A stretch of 19,792 bases of DNA. Source: an uncultured Bacilli bacterium. GTDB lineage: Bacteria > Bacillota_I > Bacilli_A > RF39 > UBA660. This document shows positions 8,110 to 14,054 of the stretch, in pieces (position 1 is the first letter of the stretch; every line of letters starts with the position of its first letter). Both the position numbers and the translations under genes were made by a program. The stretch covers positions 1-19,792 of the forward strand of contig CAKOWF010000019.1 in NCBI GenBank assembly GCA_934122215.1. The letters run 5' to 3'. The notes beneath the pieces were generated by a model that did no database searches, had not been told where the DNA came from, and worked only from the letters and a program-made list of their open reading frames with translations.

Positions 8110-8190
8110 AAAAAAATAGACACTCTTCAACATTGATAGAGTGTCACACACTTTTGTGAGACGGCATTCACTTATAACATTGAATGTTCC
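8110..8190 (-). ncRNA. Candidate structured small RNA, copy 1
   Basis: On the minus strand this begins with GGAACATTCAAT, contains AAGTGAATGCC, and ends in the perfect 8-bp stem GACACTCT/AGAGTGTC (8119-8126 with 8138-8145) followed by TATTTTTTTA, a good terminator. The same order of parts recurs at 8513-8589 with a different stem sequence but preserved pairing. No convincing promoter is visible; a TAAAAT box lies close to the inferred start. It could also be no more than a duplicated 3' untranslated region. Confidence 0.4.
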
Positions 8191-8198
8191 TCTTTTTT
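8163..8198 (+). terminator. Terminator of the gene at 7112 (plus strand)
   Basis: GGCATTCA pairs with TGAATG..CC across a short loop, and seven T follow. It is the first T-run after a hairpin downstream of the plus-strand gene. With the minus-strand terminator at 8110-8145 it makes a two-way transcription barrier. Confidence 0.6.
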
Positions 8199-8272
8199 TA
8201 TTTTATGCAATATTACTTGCTGAATACACATTAACATATATTTAAAATTTTTCAACATTTCATATATTTTTA
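8180..8272. repeat. 93-bp direct repeat, copy 1
   Basis: It matches 8578-8669 with roughly seven differences. A short match to the 3' end of the HAM1-like gene (TTAAAACTAAATTTT, 8297-8311) follows it, as the real gene end follows copy 2. It contains the palindromic stretch GCAATATTACTTGC (8207-8220). Confidence 0.85.
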
Positions 8273-8330
8273 CCATCTTACAATATTATTACTTTATTAA
8301 AACTAAATTTTATAAATTTAATAAAACTAC

Positions 8331-8359
8331 TTGATATACGAATGTATGTTTGATATATT
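8331..8359 (+). promoter_or_regulatory. Promoter of the small hydrophobic peptide
   Basis: TTGATA (8331-8336) and TATATT (8354-8359) are separated by 17 bp, each one base from consensus. Transcription would start near 8366, giving a leader of about 58 nt. Confidence 0.6.
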
Positions 8360-8400
8360 ATTTATAGGGACATTTAATAGTTGGGTGATTTGCCAAACTT

Positions 8401-8416
8401 CTAAAAAGAAGGGAGG
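8401..8416 (+). promoter_or_regulatory. Leader hairpin next to a strong Shine-Dalgarno site
   Basis: CTTCT-AAAA-AGAAG (from 8400) abuts GGGAGG (8411-8416), the strongest ribosome site in this stretch. It sits 7 nt before the second ATT codon (8424). Confidence 0.55.
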
Positions 8417-8423
8417 CGATATT

Positions 8424-8507
8424 ATTAACAAGAAAGATTTTTTAATCTTTGCTTTAGTAATTCTTATCTTCCTATTAGTATTATTACTATTTATAGTTTT
8501 AATCTAA
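8424..8507 (+). CDS. Small hydrophobic peptide, type I toxin-like, ATT start
   Basis: 27 codons. After Asn-Lys-Lys-Asp come about 22 residues that are nearly all Leu, Ile, Val or Phe, a single membrane-spanning helix, then TAA. This size and shape match membrane toxins of type I systems (Fst, Ldr, Ibs and TxpA types), but the sequence matches none that I know. GGGAGG stands 7 nt before the first codon, and a promoter lies at 8331-8359. The first codon is ATT, not ATG. ATT is used rarely (infC, for example), so this is either a very weakly started toxin or one disarmed by an ATG to ATT change. The only conventional in-frame start upstream is GTG at 8385, which would add 13 residues and place the GGGAGG inside the gene. 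It is flanked by structured repeats. Confidence 0.5.
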   Translation: MNKKDFLIFALVILIFLLVLLLFIVLI

Positions 8508-8512
8508 ATATG

Positions 8513-8589
8513 AAAAATCACCTAACTCAGCAATGATTTAGGTGAAACCTATATAGGCAATCACTCAACATGCACAATTGAATGTTCCC
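8513..8589 (-). ncRNA. Candidate structured small RNA, copy 2 (antisense to the peptide mRNA 3' end)
   Basis: On the minus strand this starts at GGGAACATTCAATTG, contains GTTGAGTGATTGCC, and ends in the 8-bp stem TCACCTAA/TTAGGTGA (8518-8525 with 8538-8545) followed by TTTTTC, a terminator. It is fully antisense to the 3' untranslated region of the peptide mRNA. It may be its own gene (a TAAAAT box lies just upstream of the inferred start, without a clear -35), or the 3' end of the HAM1-like operon, which has no other visible terminator. Confidence 0.45.
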
Positions 8590-8600
8590 TTTTTTATTTT
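8556..8600 (+). terminator. Terminator of the peptide mRNA (plus strand)
   Basis: AACAT/ATGTT or CAAT/ATTG can pair locally, then CCC and a run of six T (8590-8595) plus ATTTT follow. The local hairpin is modest; pairing with the 5' leader is stronger. Confidence 0.45.
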
Positions 8601-8669
8601 ATGCAAGATTACTTGCTAAATACATATTAACATATATTTAAAATTTTTTCAACATTTCATATATTTTTA
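8578..8669. repeat. 92-bp direct repeat, copy 2
   Basis: Partner of 8180-8272. It runs from the T-run of the peptide mRNA to the stop codon of the HAM1-like gene and holds the inverted repeat GCAAG-ATTA-CTTGC (8603-8616). Confidence 0.85.
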
Positions 8670-9263
8670 TTTTTTTAAAACTAAATTTTTAGCATTTAAA
8701 TTTTCTTTATACCAATTAATAAACTTTTCGGTAGCGCCTATTTCTCCTCTATTTTTTCTTTCATCTTCAGTCATTTCAGCTAAAGTTTTATCATAATTTT
8801 TAGGAATAAATACTTTCCATAAATTTGATTTAGCTTGTACTAAATCATTACCCTTTACTTCATATGACAAAAACCCTTCACTTTTACCATAAAAAGTTTT
8901 ATAATTTTCTCCATCATAGTAAGTCAAACAATCTAGGAAAAAACAATATCTATCTTTAACATTTTTCATAACATTTAATAATTCCTCTACATTGTTAGCT
9001 ACTCCAGATCTTTTTACAAATGCTCCCGGATAATTTGGATTATTTGGATAACTTCTAATATAAAAACCTGAATCTACTACAAAAACTGGTGAATTTAATT
9101 TTAAATAAGCTTGTCTGGCTTTATCTTTACTTATTTTTTCTATATCATTTATATTTAATTCATCAGTATCACATTTATAATAATTTATATCTATATTATA
9201 TTTTTCAAATTTTTCTTTTACTGATATATATTTTCCATAATTTCCTGTTACATATGTTACCAT
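8667..9263 (-). CDS. Divergent HAM1/RdgB-type nucleoside triphosphate pyrophosphatase
   Basis: 198 residues. N-terminal TGNYGK (6-11) matches the TGNxxK phosphate-binding start of the family. VVDSGFYI (62-69) matches the DSG motif, YPGAFVKR (78-85) the PG motif, and TLAEMT (160-165) the late T-x-AEM motif. The family hydrolyses inosine, xanthosine and other non-canonical purine triphosphates to keep them out of DNA and RNA. The usual Ser-His-Arg near the C-terminus is replaced here by GEIGATEKF, so base recognition may differ. The start is ATG with AAAGGAG 10 nt upstream, 2 nt after the SIS gene stop, so the two are probably translationally coupled. Duplicated sequence begins at its stop codon. 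Confidence 0.85.
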   Translation of the reverse strand: MVTYVTGNYGKYISVKEKFEKYNIDINYYKCDTDELNINDIEKISKDKARQAYLKLNSPVFVVDSGFYIRSYPNNPNYPGAFVKRSGVANNVEELLNVMKNVKDRYCFFLDCLTYYDGENYKTFYGKSEGFLSYEVKGNDLVQAKSNLWKVFIPKNYDKTLAEMTEDERKNRGEIGATEKFINWYKENLNAKNLVLKK

Positions 9264-9265
9264 AA

Positions 9266-10180
9266 TTACATTTCTCCTTTAAAATAATATAATTTTTTTA
9301 CAAGAGGTGAATATTCTATTTTCGATAAATCTATTTGTTTATTTTCAGCTAATTTTTTAGTTAAATACATTGATTTAATTGTTGCATAATAATCATTATC
9401 AATTACAAAATCATCACTATAATACTTTTCTATTTTAACTATTTCACTATAATATTTACTTAAATTTTCTAGCAAAAGTTTATCTAATTCTTTTGTATTT
9501 TCATAATATATTAAACCATTGTGTGATTTATATGATGTAGTTGTTCTACCATGACAATAATCATATTTATCATGGATAATTGGAACAGCTATACCAGATT
9601 CAACCATTGTACTTTCTAAATAGGTAGAAGCAGTCAAAGTATCATATCCAGTTAGTATTTCATATATATTATTACTTTTAATATTTATATTTTTTGATTT
9701 TTCAAACATATCTTTTAAAATTAATTTAAAACAATTAATTTCTAAATTTTTATAATAATTGTATAAAATTGTCATTGGCATAAGTGTGCTAGCTAATGAA
9801 ATAAAACTATGTTCACTTTTTAGTGATGAGTTATATTTTATATTTTCTACATTTTCATATTCCCTATTTCCATTAGTAAATAAATATATTTTTTTGTTAT
9901 TTTTTAATAAATTTTCTATTGTATAACCTATTCCACTATAACTAAATATCATTATATTATCTATATTATTTAGGCCCATATAATTTAAATCTCTTGAACT
10001 TTTTACATTTGACCCATTTAGTATTTTAGATGCGAAAGTAGCTACTACTTTAGAACCACCTGATCCTATAAAAACTGTATTATCTTTTATATTTTCTAAT
10101 TGTTTTTTAATTTTAATTAAATCTGTTGTTTCTAATGTATCAATTATTCTATCAAATAAAAGTTTAAAATTTTCTTCCAT
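9266..10180 (-). CDS. SIS-domain protein (sugar-phosphate binding), function unknown
   Basis: 304 residues. A SIS (sugar isomerase) fold is seen in FIGSGGSKVVATFAS (37-51), where the GSGGS turn binds the phosphosugar, and in IMIFSYSGIGYTIEN (76-90), the second Ser-rich loop. A later part, ESGIAVPIIHDKYDYCHGRT (194-212), looks like the second half of double-SIS proteins, with a conserved HG. No HTH is attached, so it is not an RpiR regulator. It is likely an isomerase, deaminase-like or regulatory sugar-binding protein. It sits between a WYL regulator and a HAM1-type pyrophosphatase, hinting at nucleotide-sugar or nucleotide turnover, but no substrate can be named. The start is ATG with TTGGAGGTG upstream, and operator-like repeats lie directly before it. 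Confidence 0.75.
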   Translation of the reverse strand: MEENFKLLFDRIIDTLETTDLIKIKKQLENIKDNTVFIGSGGSKVVATFASKILNGSNVKSSRDLNYMGLNNIDNIMIFSYSGIGYTIENLLKNNKKIYLFTNGNREYENVENIKYNSSLKSEHSFISLASTLMPMTILYNYYKNLEINCFKLILKDMFEKSKNINIKSNNIYEILTGYDTLTASTYLESTMVESGIAVPIIHDKYDYCHGRTTTSYKSHNGLIYYENTKELDKLLLENLSKYYSEIVKIEKYYSDDFVIDNDYYATIKSMYLTKKLAENKQIDLSKIEYSPLVKKLYYFKGEM

Positions 10181-10190
10181 AAAACACCTC

Positions 10191-10215
10191 CAAGTAGATA
10201 TTACTACTTGAGTAG
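10191..10215. promoter_or_regulatory. Three-half-site operator upstream of the SIS gene
   Basis: CAAGTAG-ATATTA-CTACTTG (10191-10210) is a perfect 7-bp inverted repeat. The right half is shared with a second palindrome, CTACT-TG-AGTAG (10204-10215). Together they give three half-sites within 25 bp, ending next to the ribosome site. The upstream WYL regulator is the obvious candidate binder. Confidence 0.6.
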
Positions 10216-10224
10216 GTAATATGT

Positions 10225-10230
10225 TGTCAA
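10225..10230 (-). promoter_or_regulatory. -35 element in front of the SIS gene
   Basis: TTGACA on the minus strand, in the 51-bp gap after the WYL gene. The only decent -10 (TAATAT, 10198-10203) is 21 bp away and inside the operator. If used, this would be a long-spacer promoter of the kind that needs an activator. Confidence 0.35.
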
Positions 10231-10231
10231 C

Positions 10232-10831
10232 TTAAAATTTTTCTTCTAATAATTCTATTTTTCTTATTCTTTTTAATTCAAAATGTCTCATATCGCATCT
10301 TAAATTACAATATGCAGCACAAAACCATCCAGTATTATATAAAAACATTTCTATAGGATTTATTATTCTTTCATTTTCTCCTTTATTATAAGAATAATAA
10401 GTAATTTTTACCTTTCTATGTTCTTTTATTGCCCTAGTTAAAATATTGTATTTATTTAATGTTTCTTTTTCCAAATTAAGTTCTTTACTTTCGGATTTAC
10501 TTCCAATATATATCCCTCTAATTTTATCTTGTAATAAAATTAAATTATTTTTTAATTCTTCATTTGTTTCTTCTTTAATATATTTATCTAACATTTTATA
10601 ATCTTCTGTTTTGAATTTTCTATATGGAATTCTTATCTGTTGATTTAAAACATATCCTCCATATGGTCCCATAATAGTATCTATATATATTCCAGACTTT
10701 TCCAATTCCTCTTTATATATTCTAACCATTCTGGGTGTTACTTCTAGAATATCAGCTAATTCATTTATATTATATTTTTTACCGCTTGCTAGTAAATTTA
10801 ATAATGTTATTGTATTTGAAACTTTAGACAT
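10232..10831 (-). CDS. WYL-domain HTH transcriptional regulator (short)
   Basis: 199 residues. An N-terminal winged helix (about 5-65: NTITLLNLLASGKKYNINEL, then VTPRMVRIYKEELEKSGI, then GGYVL as wing) is followed by a linker and a WYL domain (about 129-199) with KVKITYYSYNKG, NPIEMFLYNTGWFCAAY and HFELKRIRKIELL. WYL domains bind small molecules or nucleic-acid ligands and act as effector sensors. The usual C-terminal WCX extension is missing, since the protein ends right after WYL, making it about 100 residues shorter than typical YafY-like members. It is the first gene of the WYL-SIS-HAM1 group and probably controls the operator at 10191-10215. The start is ATG with GGAAGTGG upstream and a TATAAT about 22 nt before it. 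Confidence 0.88.
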   Translation of the reverse strand: MSKVSNTITLLNLLASGKKYNINELADILEVTPRMVRIYKEELEKSGIYIDTIMGPYGGYVLNQQIRIPYRKFKTEDYKMLDKYIKEETNEELKNNLILLQDKIRGIYIGSKSESKELNLEKETLNKYNILTRAIKEHRKVKITYYSYNKGENERIINPIEMFLYNTGWFCAAYCNLRCDMRHFELKRIRKIELLEEKF

Positions 10832-10973
10832 TTTACCACTTCCAATAATATAGATATTATATCATAAAAAGAAAAAAAGTTAGTAAAAAGCTTAATGGTT
10901 ACATTATAAATAACTACACTATTTTTATTTAATAAAAAGACAAATGAATTTGATTTATCTAGAAAAAATATTC

Positions 10974-11279
10974 TAAACGTTTCATAAAGATATGTCTCAA
11001 AAAGAAATTGTTCAATATTTGATTAATACAGATCCAATTCTAAAAGCTACTTATAAATGTTATCAAGGTTTAATTAATTCATTAAAAGAAAAAGATTTTA
11101 ACAAGTTTAAAGCAATAACATTAAATCAAAATAAAAATTTATCTTTAAAAATGAAACAAGCATTAAGATTATATAAAGAAAATATTAAATATATTGAAAA
11201 CTCATTTAAATATGATATTAATAATGAATTTATAGAATGTACTAATAATTTAATTAAATGTATTAAATTTTGGCTATAG
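10974..11279 (+). pseudogene. ISL3-family transposase, C-terminal remnant
   Basis: An ATG at 10992 opens a 95-residue frame that reads like the last part of ISL3-family DDE transposases: MSQKEIVQYLI, DPILKATYKCYQGL, then YIENSFKYDINNEFIECTNN, where the Glu in the last block corresponds to the third acidic catalytic residue, and LIKCIKFWL at the end. The expected continuation (RIAFGYRSF type) is lost at the stop. The in-frame codons before the ATG (Thr-Phe-His-Lys-Asp, preceded by a TAA at 10974-10976) also look like transposase, so the gene was cut by a stop and has lost its first two thirds. No Shine-Dalgarno site. No terminal inverted repeats were found. This cannot be active. Confidence 0.75.
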
Positions 11280-11310
11280 AAAATATGATCATTTTATATC
11301 TCATATTTTC
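11279..11310. repeat. 10-bp perfect inverted repeat after the transposase remnant
   Basis: GAAAATATGA (11279-11288) and TCATATTTTC (11301-11310) are perfect complements around a 12-nt loop, starting at the last base of the stop codon. No T-run follows on either strand, so it is more likely a structural or element-end relic than a strong terminator. Confidence 0.5.
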
Positions 11311-11321
11311 TTAATTAAAGA

Positions 11322-11349
11322 CATTATAAAAGGATGATTTTTATCATCC
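11322..11349 (-). terminator. Terminator of the prepilin-LamG gene
   Basis: On the minus strand GGATGAT-AAAA-ATCATCC (11332-11349) is followed by TTTTAT. It lies about 65 nt past the stop codon. Confidence 0.65.
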
Positions 11350-11414
11350 TCCATATTCACAATTCATTTATCAAATCTATTGCCTACCAACATCATTACG
11401 AAAATACTGACAGT

Positions 11415-13733
11415 TTAATCTACTATATTTATCAATTTCATTTCTTCTTCTGTAAATGAATAATTATATGCTTTAAATAATTGAATATATCCTTTAAAAT
11501 TAGTTCCTGCTTCAGGAGATCCATCATATGCTGCTTCTGTTCCTAAATACATAGGGCGATTACTATTAACTAAACCACTGGTGCTTTCATATTTTCCAAT
11601 CAATTCGTTATCCAAATAAAATTTCAATGTACTACCATCATATGTAATTATAGCTGTATATAAATGATTTAATTCAAGAACCTGAGAAGTAATTGTTCTG
11701 TAATTTCCTCCTATATAAGCCATTGCTGATACGGCATTATTACTATCCAAAGTTAATCCGTTTCCACCACCCTGATAGTCAGCAAATATAGATGAATCAT
11801 TTTTGGTATTTTTTTCATCTAAACTAAATTTCACAACATATGTATATTTTTTTAAAGAAAGGTTAATAGATTTGACATAATTGTCTATTCCATTAAAATA
11901 TAATCCTTTATCGGTAATTGTTGCCCCTCCGATAATACCATCATAACCATGACCTGTCAAATCAATTAATTTATTATCATTAACATTTTTATAATTATAA
12001 GCTACTAATAGTGGTATATCGCGTAAATTACCAGTTTTACTGCTATACTTATTTTGCAAGTCTGTATGTATCTTCAATATTTCTTTTTGATTTAAAGGTC
12101 TTTTATAAACACTAGCATAGTATATTGCACCATATAAATAATTACTATCATCTATAGAATTATTGCTTCCAGGCTCTGCCCCTAGGGAAAAAGAAGCATT
12201 ATTCTTTGAATCAATATAATTATAATAGTTTGAACTATAGTCTTGTAATTCACCATTTAAATAAAATTGATAATTTCCTGATGAAAAAATAACAGATGCA
12301 GTATAAACTTTATTAAATTCTATATTTTCTTTTGAGTATAATTTTACATAATCTCCAGAATAGCACTCAGAAACAATTTTTTTTGTTGTTTTATCATATA
12401 TAATATCACATCCTCCTTGTTCAGTATTTGATATTATACTTTGAACACCATTATCAGTATCTCCAAAAATTCGAAAAGTCGCTGTAAAAGTTAATTTCGA
12501 TAATTCTTGATGTGGAATTTTAACATAACTTTTAGTATAATCCCCACTAAATAATAAACCATTATCTGATATTTTTACTTGATTCATCATACCATCTATA
12601 TTATTTGGACTTTCATCCTTTAAAGTAGTATTTGTATTATTTTTATTGTTATAATTATATTCGAATAACAAATCCCTATTTAATTCTATATCTGGTCTTT
12701 TAAAATTATTTAAATCAACCTCATAATTATTTTTAATTTGTTCCTTTGTTAAAACTGATGAATAGCCTCTTGCTGATAATAAATAGCCTTTGAAATATTC
12801 GGATGAAGCTGTACTGCCATTCGGATTTACACCAAGCATTAAAATTGTATTGTAATTAGGATATTTTATGTTTTCTCCCGCATATTTTCCTATTTCTTCA
12901 CCATTTACATACATAATAAGCAAACCATTATTTATAGTTATTGAAGCTGTATATATTTTATATAATTCAATTCCTTCAAATTCTACAGTTCTATAATTAT
13001 TATCTATATATGCTTCACAAATAATTTTATTTTTTTCTAAGTATATTCCAAATCCACCTTGTTCATAATTTGCAATTATAGTTGAAATACCATTTTTATA
13101 CTCTTCTAATCTAAATGAAACTTCAACTGTAAAATTTTGATAATTAAATTCTTTTATTTTAGCATAACTATTTGTACCATTAAAATATAATCCATAATCA
13201 TTACTTATTGTTTCTGTTAATGTAGCATCATAATCACCACTTAAATTCTTAAGTAAATCATCAGTATTATTAGAATTACTATATTTATATATAAATGAAT
13301 CTATTATATTAGAATCAGTATAGTAATCTTTTTGATTATTTTCTTCATTATTTAAACCACATTTACTAGATTTTGTAGCACTTGCTTTACTATTTTCGTA
13401 TATAACTTCATAACCATTAATACACATGATTGCATTTACTACATTACCACTTTTTACCTCAAAAGTACCACTCATTGGCTTAGAGCCTTTAACTTGAACT
13501 TCAATATCATTAACATCATAAGTTCCGTCATTTAATACATTTCCTAAATTATTTGTGCTATCAAGACTAATTTTATATTCAATAGCATCTATATATCCCA
13601 AAGCACTTGATTCTGCTCCTCCTTTTTTTGCTTTTTCTATTACTCCTAATATCATTGGTGTTGATATTAAGACTATTATAGCTAATATCACTATTACTGC
13701 TAGTAACTCTATTAATGTAAATCCTTTTTTCAT
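11415..13733 (-). CDS. Type IV prepilin-like protein with three LamG-type domains
   Basis: 772 residues from the ATG at 13731-13733. A TTG three codons earlier is nearer the AGGA site, but MKKG|FTLIE is a textbook prepilin leader, to be cut after Gly4 by prepilin peptidase. Residues 5-28 form the hydrophobic N-terminal helix, with Glu9 at the conserved E5 position of mature pilins. Residues about 30-128 are a small pilin-type globular part with C104 and C125, which may pair. Then come three concanavalin/LamG-like beta-sandwich repeats (about 146-338, 354-555 and 575-770). Each has GLYFNG or GLLFSG, a stretch like YTASITINNGLLIMYVNGEE, and a closing FKGYLL or LYGAIYY type strand. LamG domains commonly bind glycans or matrix proteins. 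I infer a surface adhesin assembled by, or at the tip of, a pilus-like machine. No pilus assembly genes are in the window. Confidence 0.88.
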   Translation of the reverse strand: MKKGFTLIELLAVIVILAIIVLISTPMILGVIEKAKKGGAESSALGYIDAIEYKISLDSTNNLGNVLNDGTYDVNDIEVQVKGSKPMSGTFEVKSGNVVNAIMCINGYEVIYENSKASATKSSKCGLNNEENNQKDYYTDSNIIDSFIYKYSNSNNTDDLLKNLSGDYDATLTETISNDYGLYFNGTNSYAKIKEFNYQNFTVEVSFRLEEYKNGISTIIANYEQGGFGIYLEKNKIICEAYIDNNYRTVEFEGIELYKIYTASITINNGLLIMYVNGEEIGKYAGENIKYPNYNTILMLGVNPNGSTASSEYFKGYLLSARGYSSVLTKEQIKNNYEVDLNNFKRPDIELNRDLLFEYNYNNKNNTNTTLKDESPNNIDGMMNQVKISDNGLLFSGDYTKSYVKIPHQELSKLTFTATFRIFGDTDNGVQSIISNTEQGGCDIIYDKTTKKIVSECYSGDYVKLYSKENIEFNKVYTASVIFSSGNYQFYLNGELQDYSSNYYNYIDSKNNASFSLGAEPGSNNSIDDSNYLYGAIYYASVYKRPLNQKEILKIHTDLQNKYSSKTGNLRDIPLLVAYNYKNVNDNKLIDLTGHGYDGIIGGATITDKGLYFNGIDNYVKSINLSLKKYTYVVKFSLDEKNTKNDSSIFADYQGGGNGLTLDSNNAVSAMAYIGGNYRTITSQVLELNHLYTAIITYDGSTLKFYLDNELIGKYESTSGLVNSNRPMYLGTEAAYDGSPEAGTNFKGYIQLFKAYNYSFTEEEMKLINIVD

Positions 13734-13758
13734 AATATTCAACTTCCTATCTTAATTA

Positions 13759-13787
13759 ATTATAAAATAATCTGTAATAAATAGCAA
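13759..13787 (-). promoter_or_regulatory. Promoter of the prepilin-LamG gene
   Basis: On the minus strand TTGCTA (13782-13787) and consensus TATAAT (13759-13764) have a 17-bp spacer. The -10 is 25 nt before the start codon. Confidence 0.7.
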
Positions 13788-13809
13788 TAATTTTGTTCAT
13801 TAATAATAT

Positions 13810-13837
13810 AAAGATACCTTTATTTTAAGGTATCTTT
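13810..13837. terminator. Strong hairpin, probable terminator
   Basis: AAAGATACCTT (13810-13820) and AAGGTATCTTT (13827-13837) form a perfect 11-bp stem with loop TATTTT. On the minus strand it would end the transcript of the orphan gene at 14055, about 220 nt away. The U-tract is weak on both sides. Confidence 0.45.
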
Positions 13838-14054
13838 TCTACTATAGAAATCTTCAATTAATAATTTTAGTATATTTTTTATTATTAACTATATTTATAT
13901 TTAAAATTTCTAAATTATCAATTGATTCTAATTTTTTAATACATTATATATAAATAAAATTATAAGTTGAAACATTGAAATCAAAATTTAAAAATAGACA
14001 TAGTTTTTTATTTTATATAATTCTAACAAGTAAATTGGTTCTATTTTATAAAAA
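13838..14054. other. AT-rich gap, nothing recognised
   Basis: This part of the 321-bp gap between the prepilin gene and the orphan gene is nearly all A and T. I found no reading frame, no good promoter pair and no repeat beyond simple AT runs. It is probably the 3' untranslated region of the orphan operon. Confidence 0.5.

Larger units (their letters stand above)
8367..8589 (+). repeat. Imperfect inverted repeat pairing the two ends of the toxin-like mRNA
   Basis: The left arm 8367-8394 (GGGACATTTAAT, AG, then TTGGGTGATTTGCC) is complementary to the right arm 8556-8589 (GGCAATCACTCAA, a 9-nt bulge, then ATTGAATGTTCCC). About 25 base pairs form, with two G-U pairs and two one-base bulges. The right arm ends exactly at the T-run, so the pairing would close the whole transcript. 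Confidence 0.75.

Noticed and set aside
8110..8670. CRISPR-like repeats
   Set aside because: Only two long, diverged repeat copies about 400 bp apart with no uniform spacers or cas genes.
13555..13755. Plus-strand open frame over the prepilin start
   Set aside because: It is antisense to the prepilin helix, which explains its hydrophobic look, and has no initiation signals.
13810..13837. Riboswitch or attenuator for the prepilin gene
   Set aside because: The hairpin lies upstream of the promoter at 13759-13787, so it would not be in the prepilin mRNA.
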